In this document: positions 8,716 through 17,528 of the stretch, piece after piece
How positions within the stretch are numbered: position 1 is the stretch's first letter
Layout: every line of letters begins with the position of its first letter
From: Staphylococcus epidermidis
GTDB lineage: Bacteria; Bacillota; Bacilli; Staphylococcales; Staphylococcaceae
Assembly: GCF_006742205.1 (NCBI RefSeq)
Contig: NZ_AP019721.1
Location: forward strand, 496,001-560,000
Direction of reading: 5' to 3'
DNA length: 64,000 bases
Translations under genes and position numbers: made by a program
Notes under the pieces: generated by a model
What the model saw: only the letters and a program-made list of their open reading frames with translations
Told to the model about the DNA's origin: nothing
Database searches by the model: none

Positions 8716-10293
8716 TTAAGAAATTAATTTAAGTTTATAATCCTGAATGGACGTTGTAGTGCCATCTAATTGTCTATAGATAATATGGTCGGAAGTAATC
8801 TCCGTTGGACTATGAACGCCTACAGCTGCAGCGATGTTAAATAAACCTTCATGCAAACTTGTAACATAATTTGTAACACGGTATTGTTTTTCATCAACAA
8901 TAAGTCCCTTTTCCTTTTTAGGATCGGTTGTTGCTACTCCAACTGGACATGTATTTAAATGACATTGTTGGCTCATGATGCAACCTACACTTATCATCAT
9001 ACCTCTAGCAATATTGACGAGATCCGCACCTAATCCTAATGCAATAGCGATTTTATCTGGAGTCACTAATTTACCGGACGCAAAAATTTTAACCTTGTTT
9101 CTTATGCCATACTTTTCTAACATACTTGAAACGATAGGAAGTGCTGTAAATAACGGTAAACCAACACCATCTTCAAGCTCTTGGAAGGTAGCGCCTGTAC
9201 CACCTTCACCACCATCAACAGTAATAAAGCTTGGATAGGTGTCTATCTCTACCATTGTTTTAACTAACGCCTCTATTTCTTCAACTTTACTGACAACAAT
9301 TTTGAAGCCGACAGGTTTTTGACCTATCGATTGTAAATGATTAACGAAATTCAGTAAATCTGTTGGATTTTTAATAAAATCAAAACGATTAGGTGAATTA
9401 ATAGTTTCATATGGTTTCACATTTCTAATGCGTGCAATCTCTTCTGTGACTTTGTTTCCCTCCATATGCCCACCACGTGTTTTAGCACCTTGAGCTAACT
9501 TAATTTCAAATGCGCGTACATTATTGTGTTCGGCAAGATTGATAAACATGTCTCTATTAAAATTGCCATCATGATCTCTTACTCCAAAGAGTCCTGGACC
9601 AATTTGATAGATGATGTCACCATTACCTTTCAAATGATATTCAGATAATCCACCTTCACCTGTATTCATCCATGTACCAGCTTTAGCTAACCCCATTGAC
9701 AGTGCAGTAATTGCATTTTTACCTAAAGCGCCATAACTCATCCCAGATTGACCAACTAAGCGTTTGATTTTAAAGGGATGCTTAAGGTTAGAGCCCAATA
9801 CTACTGCATGTTCATCAGTTAAGAAAAACGGATCAACCTGAGCGCTTTTTCTGTATTCTTCTCTACTAAATAGGCGCTCATTCTCAATATGATATAAGAA
9901 TGTAGAAATGAATTCAGTATGATCGATATGTAATTCAGTTGCTTGAAGTGGGAACATCGTATTTTGAATATAAAATCCCTCTAAGTAATCTTTCCCTGTA
10001 CCAAAACTGGTCATTCTTGATTTATATTTTCCAGCTAAAACGATGTTTTTATAATCACTTCGTGAAAAAGGTTTTCCTTCATTATCGTTAGCGAAGAAAT
10101 ATTGTCTTAATTCGGGACCGATTTTTTCAGAAATATAACGGATTCGACCCAAAACAGGAAAATTTCTTAGTACACTGTGTTGATTTTGACCTTTATCTTT
10201 AAATAACCAAATAACCCCAAGAATCATAATCGTTAATAACACAATCATGATGATAATATTGACTATGAATTGCATGACAGTTAAAACTGACAT
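8716..10293 (-). CDS. Membrane-anchored FMN-binding glutamate synthase-like protein
   Basis: A stand-alone homologue of the FMN/Fe-S synthase domain of the GltB large subunit, about 525 residues. An N-terminal hydrophobic helix (residues ~10-30) precedes a linker and the TIM-barrel synthase domain: GEGGLSEYH, QGAKTRGGHMEG, VDGGEGGTGATF and GLGADLVNIARG. The cluster GCIMSQQCHLNTCPVG carries the cysteines that bind the 3Fe-4S cluster in GltB. The glutaminase (GATase) domain is absent, so it is not a complete glutamate synthase. The physiological reaction of this membrane-associated group is not established. AGGGGG is correctly spaced only for the ATG at 10293. A cre-like sequence with one mismatch lies just upstream (10307-10321, minus). 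Confidence 0.85.
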   Translation of the reverse strand: MSVLTVMQFIVNIIIMIVLLTIMILGVIWLFKDKGQNQHSVLRNFPVLGRIRYISEKIGPELRQYFFANDNEGKPFSRSDYKNIVLAGKYKSRMTSFGTGKDYLEGFYIQNTMFPLQATELHIDHTEFISTFLYHIENERLFSREEYRKSAQVDPFFLTDEHAVVLGSNLKHPFKIKRLVGQSGMSYGALGKNAITALSMGLAKAGTWMNTGEGGLSEYHLKGNGDIIYQIGPGLFGVRDHDGNFNRDMFINLAEHNNVRAFEIKLAQGAKTRGGHMEGNKVTEEIARIRNVKPYETINSPNRFDFIKNPTDLLNFVNHLQSIGQKPVGFKIVVSKVEEIEALVKTMVEIDTYPSFITVDGGEGGTGATFQELEDGVGLPLFTALPIVSSMLEKYGIRNKVKIFASGKLVTPDKIAIALGLGADLVNIARGMMISVGCIMSQQCHLNTCPVGVATTDPKKEKGLIVDEKQYRVTNYVTSLHEGLFNIAAAVGVHSPTEITSDHIIYRQLDGTTTSIQDYKLKLIS

Positions 10294-10437
10294 AAACAAT
10301 ACCCCCTAAAAACGTTTTCAATATTATGATACAACAATGTATGCGTTTTACAATGAAAGTCTAATAGAAAAACATTAAAATTATTGTACGGCTATATTAA
10401 GATGAAAATAAATGTTTTATGCGAGAAGAGGGACAAT

Positions 10438-11220
10438 ATGGATATTAAACAATCTTCAGAGAAACAAGGTCGACCGCATCATTTATCAGACAGTAGGACA
10501 GTTTTAAAAAGAAATTTTATATTAATACCAACTTATATTTTATTACAAAGTATCATACCAATCATTGTTGTTTTCGGCTCATTAGGGATCACTGCCATGA
10601 TAACACAACAGGCACCACCACAATGGTTGTATCATTTTTCATTAAGTTTAAGTTTTGTGATTGCTCAAGGTCTAATATTAATTATCTTTTATAAAATGCA
10701 TCAATCTGTAATAAATGATGTGATGAAGCAACAATGGATAATTGCAAAGAATAAAATAATTAAAATTGTAATAGTTGCGATTGTCGTATATTTATTATTA
10801 CTTATAATTCGGGTGATTGGAACATCATTACCTAATCATTTAAGTTATCATCTCACGCAATACGAACAACGTACGCTAGGGCTATTTAAATCACCATATG
10901 TGTTGTTAGTTACTTTTATATCCATGGTATTCTTACGTCCAATGGTAGAACAAATCATTTATAGATATCTCATCATCCATGAATTAGGAAAAGTATGGAA
11001 TAGACAATTTGTAATTGGTTTGTCTATTCTTATTGAAACGATCGTACATGTTTACGACATGGCATCGATTTTTGAAATTTTTCCATATATCGTTATTGCT
11101 TCAGCAGCTACAATACTATATATTAAATCGCGGGATAATTTAATTGTCGCTTATATATTTCAAGTGATTTTGCAATGTATCCTTTTTATAGAAATTTTAT
11201 GTAAGTATACCAACTTTTAA
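10438..11220 (+). CDS. CPBP family membrane protein 1, degenerate active site
   Basis: First of three tandem paralogues of the CPBP (CAAX protease/bacteriocin-processing, Abi) family of multi-pass membrane proteins, 260 residues. It keeps the local signature RPMVEQIIYRYLIIHELGK, but the catalytic EExxxR motif reads EQIIYR (Glu171-Gln172-Arg176). The FxxxH motif lacks its Phe (His204), and the final histidine motif is missing. I infer that it is proteolytically inactive. The frame is open from a TTG at 10384, but GAGAAGAGGG sits before the ATG at 10438, which I take as start. It shares the basic N-terminal 'RNFILIPTY' with its neighbours' 'KDFLLVPLY', 28 bp ahead of the next gene. Confidence 0.72.
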   Translation: MDIKQSSEKQGRPHHLSDSRTVLKRNFILIPTYILLQSIIPIIVVFGSLGITAMITQQAPPQWLYHFSLSLSFVIAQGLILIIFYKMHQSVINDVMKQQWIIAKNKIIKIVIVAIVVYLLLLIIRVIGTSLPNHLSYHLTQYEQRTLGLFKSPYVLLVTFISMVFLRPMVEQIIYRYLIIHELGKVWNRQFVIGLSILIETIVHVYDMASIFEIFPYIVIASAATILYIKSRDNLIVAYIFQVILQCILFIEILCKYTNF

Positions 11221-11248
11221 GAAGAAAAGTTTGGAATAGGAGTTTATT

Positions 11249-12019
11249 ATGTCAAAGGAAGTACAACATTGTTATTGTCAAACTCAAACTACCGTTGAGG
11301 AAAAATTTAAATTAAAGAAAATAGTCAAAAGGGATTTTTTGCTTGTTCCTCTATATGTTTTGGCAATTTTTATTTTACCTGATTTGTTCGCTAATATTAC
11401 AACGTGGATATTAGCTATAGTTAATGGTTATTTATCTGAAGATTATTTAAATAGCTTTTATAATGATGCAAGTACTGTATATGCATTTGTCGGAGAGGCA
11501 ATTGTTATTCTTATTTTTTATTTATTGCATAAAAGAACGATGATAACGACTGCAATGACTAAAATTAAAGAATTAAAAAAATATATACCATTACTTATTA
11601 TTTGTGCGTTAAGCACAGAGGTTTTTACAAGTCTTTGGGAATATTCAATTGATTTTTTACCTGAACAATATCAATATTATGAGACAGTTAATGAAGAAGG
11701 AATTGAAGAGTTATTTACACATACGTGGATAACACCCATACTATTTATAGATATTGTTATTTTTACACCAATCATTGAAGAACTTTTATTTCGTCATTTA
11801 ATCATTCATGAACTAGGTAAAAAATTAACTTATGGTTTGATGTATATTGTGTCAATAGTGGGATTTACATATTTTCATTGTACTGATGCAGTTTCACCAT
11901 TTGAAGCAGGACCTTACTTTATTGCAGCAGTCGTATTTGTTATAGGTTACCATTTTAGCCACCGTAATTTAGCAGTACCCATTGCTTTGCATATGATTAC
12001 AAATTTAATAGCATTTTAA
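11249..12019 (+). CDS. CPBP family intramembrane metalloprotease 2
   Basis: A 256-residue polytopic protein with a complete CPBP active site: Glu177-Glu178...Arg182 in IIEELLFRHLIIHELGK, Phe206...His210 in FTYFHCTD, and His248...Asn252 in LHMITN. Related proteins (type II CAAX prenyl endopeptidases, Abi proteins, S. aureus MroQ and SpdC/LyrA) act in membrane proteolysis, peptide-signal processing or bacteriocin self-immunity. The cytoplasmic N-terminus contains an unusual HCYC motif (residues 7-10). GGAG lies before the ATG. It is the middle gene of a tandem triplet. The substrate is unknown. Confidence 0.8.
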   Translation: MSKEVQHCYCQTQTTVEEKFKLKKIVKRDFLLVPLYVLAIFILPDLFANITTWILAIVNGYLSEDYLNSFYNDASTVYAFVGEAIVILIFYLLHKRTMITTAMTKIKELKKYIPLLIICALSTEVFTSLWEYSIDFLPEQYQYYETVNEEGIEELFTHTWITPILFIDIVIFTPIIEELLFRHLIIHELGKKLTYGLMYIVSIVGFTYFHCTDAVSPFEAGPYFIAAVVFVIGYHFSHRNLAVPIALHMITNLIAF

Positions 12020-12161
12020 ACAGTACTGCTACTTATACGATTGCGTTTAAGTAAACTATTACTTCGTATTAGAACCTAACAACCGCAAATAAACTATTTC
12101 AGATAAAAATTATTAACATAGAAAAATTAGTTATGTCATTGATGAATTAAAGGAGTATTTA

Positions 12162-12914
12162 ATGAAGGATAACACGTTCACAACAAGAAAAATAATTAAA
12201 AAAGACTTTTTGCTTGTTCCATTATATTACATATTTTATATATTCATCCCTTTACTTATGGGGCATACCCTCATTAAAATTTTATCATTTGTGGGTTTCA
12301 ATTTAACTAAAAACGAGACGGATATACTTTTTTTAGATATAACCTCTTTAACAACATTAGTCGGGGAAATAATTATTCTTTTATCATTCTATTTAATGCA
12401 TAGAAAATCTATTATACCTATAGCAATTGCAAGGATTAAGGAATTAAAAAAACATGTAGCTCTTATAGTGATTTGTTTAAGTTTTATTTTTTTAATGAGT
12501 GATATCTACGATAATGTAATATATTCATTACCAGAAAAATTTCAGTATGATGAAACTGTAAATCAAATGGAAATTAATAAGATGTTTACTCATAAATGGA
12601 TGTTACCGTTTTTGTTTTTAGATATTACAATACTCACACCTTTCATTGAAGAGTTACTAATGAGACATTTATTAATCCATGAATTAGGGAAAAAATTGAC
12701 ATATGGATTAATGAACATTGTATCTGTAATTATTTTTGCTTATCTTCACTGCACGCAAGCAAAGTCGCCTTTTGAAATAGGGCCCTACTTAATTATAGCT
12801 ATAGGATTAGTAAGCGCATATCATTTTAGTGGTAGAAATTTAGCAGTTGCTATACTAGTGCATATGATTTTAAGTGTGGTTGCATTTATAAGTATGTATA
12901 CATCTATAATATAA
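12162..12914 (+). CDS. CPBP family intramembrane metalloprotease 3
   Basis: A 250-residue paralogue of the preceding gene, very similar across the whole length (KKDFLLVPLYY start, ETVNQMEINKMFTHKW lumenal segment, FIEELLMRHLLIHELGKKLTYG). Catalytic Glu163-Glu164-Arg168 and Phe192/His196 are present. The fourth motif is HMILS (His234, Ser238 in place of the usual Asn). The 142-bp gap to gene 2 has no terminator-like hairpin, and AAAGGAG is well spaced before the ATG. The triplet is best explained by local duplication. The product is probably active, but the Asn-to-Ser change leaves some doubt. Confidence 0.78.
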   Translation: MKDNTFTTRKIIKKDFLLVPLYYIFYIFIPLLMGHTLIKILSFVGFNLTKNETDILFLDITSLTTLVGEIIILLSFYLMHRKSIIPIAIARIKELKKHVALIVICLSFIFLMSDIYDNVIYSLPEKFQYDETVNQMEINKMFTHKWMLPFLFLDITILTPFIEELLMRHLLIHELGKKLTYGLMNIVSVIIFAYLHCTQAKSPFEIGPYLIIAIGLVSAYHFSGRNLAVAILVHMILSVVAFISMYTSII

Positions 12915-13025
12915 GTGAGTGATTGAGTACAATAATTTAACAGGTACAAACTTAAATTTAATAATATTAAAATAGTCAAAATAGGGAATAGAGTTTAGTA
13001 ATGTCGATATAAGGATGTGTTTAAA

Positions 13026-13688
13026 TTGCTACTTAAGGTTGAACATCTTACATACAAGGTTGATAATCGTACGATTTTAGATGATATTAATTTGAATATT
13101 AATAAAGGAGACACGATTGCTATTGTAGGACCTTCTGGAAGCGGTAAGAGTACTTTACTCAAACAATTGAATCATTTAATTAGTCCCACGAGTGGAGATT
13201 TATATTTGAATGATCAATCTTACTTTAATTATAAGCCGGAAGAGATAAGAACACGTGTGAGTTATTTAATGCAACAAAGTGAGTTAATCGGTTATACAAT
13301 TGAAGATAATATGAAATTTCCTGCTGAGGCTAGAAGTGAAGCTTTTGACCGTGATAAAGCGAAACAACTCATCTCTCAAGTAGGATTAGGTAATTATCAG
13401 TTAGATGCTCAAATTGAGCACATGTCTGGGGGAGAGCAACAACGTATTACCATCGCTAGACAACTCATGTATGAACCTGAAGTTTTATTATTAGACGAAG
13501 CTACTAGCGCTTTAGATACACATAATAAAAAGAAAATTGAAGAAATTATATTTAAACTAGCAGATAAAGGGATTGCCATTTTGTGGATTACGCATAGTGA
13601 TGACCAAAGTATGCGTCATTTTAAGCGTAGAATCACAATTACTGACGGTAAGATATCGAGTGATGAGGAGTTGAATGGTAATGAGTAA
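13026..13688 (+). CDS. fetA: ABC transporter ATP-binding protein, FetA-like
   Basis: An ATPase subunit of 220 residues: Walker A GPSGSGKST, Q-loop YLMQQSEL, signature MSGGEQQR and Walker B VLLLDEATSALD. It overlaps the start of a UPF0014/FetB permease, matching the FetAB pair that in E. coli exports iron and raises peroxide resistance. No ATG start is available: a GTG at 13017 abuts AAGGA, while the TTG at 13026 has a ten-base spacing and is preferred. FetA assignment rests on the partner and on family likeness; the substrate in staphylococci is unproven. Confidence 0.82.
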   Translation: MLLKVEHLTYKVDNRTILDDINLNINKGDTIAIVGPSGSGKSTLLKQLNHLISPTSGDLYLNDQSYFNYKPEEIRTRVSYLMQQSELIGYTIEDNMKFPAEARSEAFDRDKAKQLISQVGLGNYQLDAQIEHMSGGEQQRITIARQLMYEPEVLLLDEATSALDTHNKKKIEEIIFKLADKGIAILWITHSDDQSMRHFKRRITITDGKISSDEELNGNE

Positions 13689-14457
13689 TACAGCACTTTG
13701 TCTGACAGCACTTTTATTACTAATCCCTATCTTTATTTCTTATAAAGAAGGATTACATATTATCAAAGATTTAGTTATTGCTACAATTAGAGCAACCATA
13801 CAACTATTGATTTTAGGCTTTTTATTACATTATATTTTCGAAATTAATGAAAAATGGTTATTAGTGCTATGTGTGTTAGTCATTATTATCAATGCATCTT
13901 GGAATACAATAAGTCGTGCTTCACCTGTCATGCATCATGTTTTTTGGATATCATTTGTGGCTATATTTGTGGGAACAGCGCTACCATTGGCAGCAACTGT
14001 TGCTACAGGTGCAATTAAATTTACAGCGAATGAAGTGATTCCAATTGGAGGTATGTTAGCTAATAATGGTTTAATCGCGATTAATCTCGCTTATCAGAAT
14101 TTAGAAAGAGCATTTGTTCAAGATGTTTCTGATATTGAATCCAAACTTACGTTAGCAGCGACACCTAAGCTCGCATCAAAATCATCTATTAGAGAAAGTA
14201 TACGCTTAGCGATTGTTCCTACAATTGATTCTGTAAAAACATATGGTCTAGTTTCAATTCCAGGTATGATGACAGGATTGATTATCGGAGGCGTTGACCC
14301 ACTTCAAGCAATTAAATTTCAATTGCTTGTCGTGTTTATTCATACAACAGCGACGATTATGTCTGCACTCATTGCAACGTATATGAGTTACGGTCAATTC
14401 TTTAATGCTCGTCATCAACTCATTGCTAGAACGCAACGCACAAGACAAAGTAGTTAA
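13675..14457 (+). CDS. fetB: FetB/UPF0014 family ABC permease
   Basis: A membrane subunit of 260 residues with about seven hydrophobic helices and the UPF0014 features TIRATIQLLILGFLLHYIF near the N-terminus, NEVIPIGGMLANN in the middle and LVSIPGMMTGLIIGGVDP toward the end. It overlaps the 3' end of the ATPase gene by 14 bp, indicating translational coupling and formation of a two-component exporter. ATGs at 13675 and 13681 both fit the GAGGAG site. The iron/metal export role is inferred from E. coli FetB. Confidence 0.85.
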   Translation: MVMSNTALCLTALLLLIPIFISYKEGLHIIKDLVIATIRATIQLLILGFLLHYIFEINEKWLLVLCVLVIIINASWNTISRASPVMHHVFWISFVAIFVGTALPLAATVATGAIKFTANEVIPIGGMLANNGLIAINLAYQNLERAFVQDVSDIESKLTLAATPKLASKSSIRESIRLAIVPTIDSVKTYGLVSIPGMMTGLIIGGVDPLQAIKFQLLVVFIHTTATIMSALIATYMSYGQFFNARHQLIARTQRTRQSS

Positions 14458-14501
14458 ATATAGTTGTTAACCTACACAGTACAGCTTTAAATATTATATA
14501 A

Positions 14502-14545
14502 TAAAACAGTTATAAACAATGATAAGTTTGTAGCTGTTTTATTTT
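14502..14545 (+). terminator. Terminator after fetAB
   Basis: TAAAACAGTTATAAAC pairs with GTTTGTAGCTGTTTTA (two G-U pairs) and continues into T-rich sequence. Confidence 0.7.
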
Positions 14546-14595
14546 AGTCAAAATCAATAGTTACGTTATTACTTTGAAAGGGGCATCTAGTTGTT

Positions 14596-15774
14596 ATGAC
14601 TGTCGCACGCACAACAACATTTATATTAAGTGTTTTCATCGTAGGTATGGTTGAGATGATGGTTGCAGGTATTATGAATTTAATGAGTCAAGATCTTCAT
14701 GTTTCTGAAGCGGTGGTTGGGCAACTGGTAACGTTGTACGCGCTTACCTTTGCGATATGTGGTCCGTTATTAGTGAAGTTGACTCATCGGTTTTCTTCGC
14801 GATCAGTATTATTATGGACGTTAATTGTCTTTATCTTCGGGAATGGTATGATTGCCATTGCGCCTCATTTTGGAATAATAGTTGTAGGACGTATTTTATC
14901 TTCTGCCGCAGCTTCACTCATTATTGTGAAAGTTTTAGCACTCACAGCGATGCTCACATCAGCAAAAAACAGAGGTAAAATGATTGGTATTGTTTATACA
15001 GGTTTTAGTGGGGCGAATGTCTTTGGTGTTCCCATCGGTACAGTGATTGGCGACTGGGTAGGATGGCGATTTACATTTTTATTCATTATTATTGTAAGTG
15101 TATTTGTTGGTGTTTTAATGTTAATTTATCTACCAAAAGAAGATGAATTGTCACATCCAAATCAAACACCTCGTTCATCTAGTATTGAATCACAAACTGG
15201 CTCAAGCGTCATAAGACCTCGTGAGGTTTTTAAATATCTGATGATTACATTTTTAGTGCTGGTTGCTAATTCTGTAACTTTCGTGTTTATTAATCCATTA
15301 ATTTTATCAAATGGACATGAAATGTCTTTTGTGTCTTTAGCACTACTTGTTAATGGTGTAGCAGGTGTGATTGGTACTTCATTAGGCGGTGTTTTATCTG
15401 ATAAGTTTACTAGTAAGCGTTGGTTAATAATTTCGATTTCAATATTTATAATAATGATGATAATTCTTAACTTATTATTACCAGGAACAGGATTATTATT
15501 AGTTGGCTTATTTATGTGGAATTTAATGCAGTGGAGTACAAATCCAGCTATTCAAAGTGGTATTATTGAACACGTCGAAGGAGATACAAGCCAAGTGATG
15601 AGTTGGAATATGTCGAGTCTCAATGCCGGTATTGGCGTTGGCGGAATCGTAGGTGGACTCGTTATGACACATTTATCAGTGGAATATGTTACTTATACTA
15701 GTGCATTGATAGGTTTAATTAGTCTTATCATTGTATTCACTTTAAAAAATAGACATTATGCTAAAAATTTATGA
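14596..15774 (+). CDS. MFS transporter, DHA1 family (AraJ/PbuE-like)
   Basis: A twelve-helix major facilitator of 392 residues. The first half has VGMVEMMVAGIMNLMSQDL and the usual GRI(L/I)SSAAASLI helix-4 region, and the two halves are separated by a hydrophilic loop near residue 195-210 (NQTPRSSSIES). The pattern fits the DHA1 drug/sugar/purine efflux group; the substrate is not readable. In S. aureus the neighbouring carboxylesterase, APC permease and UPF0014 genes lie beside a similar transporter, so this looks like conserved staphylococcal gene order. AAAGGGG lies before the ATG. Confidence 0.8.
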   Translation: MTVARTTTFILSVFIVGMVEMMVAGIMNLMSQDLHVSEAVVGQLVTLYALTFAICGPLLVKLTHRFSSRSVLLWTLIVFIFGNGMIAIAPHFGIIVVGRILSSAAASLIIVKVLALTAMLTSAKNRGKMIGIVYTGFSGANVFGVPIGTVIGDWVGWRFTFLFIIIVSVFVGVLMLIYLPKEDELSHPNQTPRSSSIESQTGSSVIRPREVFKYLMITFLVLVANSVTFVFINPLILSNGHEMSFVSLALLVNGVAGVIGTSLGGVLSDKFTSKRWLIISISIFIIMMIILNLLLPGTGLLLVGLFMWNLMQWSTNPAIQSGIIEHVEGDTSQVMSWNMSSLNAGIGVGGIVGGLVMTHLSVEYVTYTSALIGLISLIIVFTLKNRHYAKNL

Positions 15775-15858
15775 CTGGAAAAGGTGTGCACGATAGCACA
15801 TAGAAGTATCTTTATGATATTAGATTTGTGTATGCTATCAGTGCCTTTTTCAGTCTTT
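15775..15858. terminator. Bidirectional terminator between MFS and carboxylesterase
   Basis: CTGGAAAAGG...CGATAGCACA pairs imperfectly with TGTGTATGCTATCAGTGCC...TTTTTCAG across a ~30-nt loop. T- and A-runs on the two flanks suit both convergent genes. The right end overlaps the last codons of the esterase. Confidence 0.55.
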
Positions 15859-17212
15859 ATTTATAGATATGTAACGCTTGATGTTGAGGTTCATAACATT
15901 TCCATGGCAGCTTACCTTTTCTGGCAAAATAAGCTAAGTCAGATATCATGTTACGACTTAAATTCATATCATGTTGGGTTACAGAATAATGATTTTTAGT
16001 CAAAATAGAGAGATGACCAAACCAAAATACTAAATCCAATATATGATATGCACTTTTAAAGTAGGAGGTATGGGGTTGGTGCCAATCAAAACGTGCTAGC
16101 CAAGTGTCGCAACTATTCATTTGATTTAAAAATAGATAAATCGGACGAACAAAACAATACTCTGTTATTACATTTCTTTGTTGTTTCATTGTGAGGGCAT
16201 CATTTTTTTCGACGTGTGTACCATATTGAGACATCAAGTGAATAAAACGTTCAGAAGGTAAGGTGCGTGTTGCGTCTTCAATATAAATATCACCTTCATC
16301 GTGTGTATAACTCATGAATGTCGGTTTGGGAAATTTTTTAATGGATCGTGACATATGATGATCTTTAATAGGTTGATAAATCAAATCAAGTCCACGAGAT
16401 CTTCCACGCTCTATTTTTTGAGACTCCATTAGATATAAAATGTCATCACTGTTAAGTGTCTTAAGTGTTTTATTAGGAAAATAATGCCTCATGAGTTGTG
16501 AAAAATGTTGTACTTTAGTATGTGCATTGAGTGGTGTATCAGTAGTTAACGTTCCACTTAGTAACATCACTTTATGATAATAATCATCAAGTTCGGGCAT
16601 TTGCATTAATGTCATGATACTCATACTACCTGCAGATTGACCCATTAGTGTCACGTTATTTGGATCACCGCCAAAATGTTCGATATATTGATGTACCCAT
16701 CTTAAAACGTTAATTTGATCAGAAATCCCATTATTATAGTTCAAATGTTGATTAAAATAAGACCAATCTAGGTAGCCGAGTGCACCTAAGCGATAATTAA
16801 AAGTAACTACTATTATATTTTCTTGTTCTACTATGTGTTCAGGACAATATAGTTCAGCTGTGCCATGTCCTTGAAGAAAACTACCACCATAAAAGTAAAT
16901 CACTACAGGTAAATGATTTTGATTGGATGATGGTTTCCAAATATTTAAAAACAGGCAATAATCATTTTGTTTAAAAGAATTAAACGATGAATCTGTCATC
17001 GAAAAAAAGTCTTCAAGTGAATTGTAGGGTTGTGGTGGGATGGATTGAATATGAGTTGCATCAATCATTGGTTTGCTTAGTTCCATAAGCTTTGAATGTT
17101 GGAATCGAGATATCTTATTGAACGATTTGGCATACGGGATACCTAAGAATACATCAATATTCTTTTTGTGTATGCCATTGATGGTACAGTTACCTATCTT
17201 GACTTGAACCAT
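15857..17212 (-). CDS. Type-B carboxylesterase / para-nitrobenzyl esterase-like hydrolase
   Basis: An alpha/beta-hydrolase of about 451 residues in the carboxylesterase/lipase (cholinesterase-like) family. Visible motifs are the early FLGIPYA, the oxyanion-hole YFYGGSF near 107-113, the DYCLFLNIW signature 2, and the nucleophile elbow GQSAGS with Ser about 193. Acid (EGDIYIED region) and late His residues are plausible. A GTG four codons upstream is open, but AAAGGTG is spaced for the ATG at 17212. It is slightly shorter than the ~490-residue Bacillus pnbA product. It hydrolyses carboxylic esters; the natural substrate is unknown. Confidence 0.82.
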   Translation of the reverse strand: MVQVKIGNCTINGIHKKNIDVFLGIPYAKSFNKISRFQHSKLMELSKPMIDATHIQSIPPQPYNSLEDFFSMTDSSFNSFKQNDYCLFLNIWKPSSNQNHLPVVIYFYGGSFLQGHGTAELYCPEHIVEQENIIVVTFNYRLGALGYLDWSYFNQHLNYNNGISDQINVLRWVHQYIEHFGGDPNNVTLMGQSAGSMSIMTLMQMPELDDYYHKVMLLSGTLTTDTPLNAHTKVQHFSQLMRHYFPNKTLKTLNSDDILYLMESQKIERGRSRGLDLIYQPIKDHHMSRSIKKFPKPTFMSYTHDEGDIYIEDATRTLPSERFIHLMSQYGTHVEKNDALTMKQQRNVITEYCFVRPIYLFLNQMNSCDTWLARFDWHQPHTSYFKSAYHILDLVFWFGHLSILTKNHYSVTQHDMNLSRNMISDLAYFARKGKLPWKCYEPQHQALHIYK

Positions 17213-17528
17213 GTTTGAACACACCTTTACATATAAAGTCGTAGCTTAACTATAACATGAAAAATTATATTTAGATGAAATGTGAGCAAGTAACAAAGTG
17301 AAAAGAATTGTTGATGATTGACTTGAACAATGTGTTAAAAAATTAAATTTTACAAACGAAATAAAAATGATATTAAGTGTTTAACTGAATATTTAACGAA
17401 TGATATCAGATAGAATTAAATGAATTTTTGAGTTTAATTCATAATTACTGGTATATTAAAAAGCTTGAGACAATAATGATAGTCCCAAGCTTTTATTATA
17501 AATATTTTATATTCTATAAGCTGTCGTC
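17213..17528. other. Intergenic region between esterase and APC permease (both minus)
   Basis: No gene seen. The right part holds the permease terminator at 17457-17496. The left part must carry the esterase promoter but shows only AT-rich sequence without a convincing -35/-10 pair. Confidence 0.5.
17457..17496 (-). terminator. Terminator after APC permease
   Basis: AAAAGCTTGAGAC pairs with GTCCCAAGCTTTT around a 10-nt loop, with an A-run on the left that becomes the U-run in the minus-strand transcript. Confidence 0.75.

Noticed and set aside
10307..10321. cre site upstream of the glutamate-synthase-like gene
   Set aside because: TTGAAAACGTTTTTA (minus) misses the invariant C near the 3' end of the consensus and lies almost at the ribosome site. 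Kept only as a weak note.
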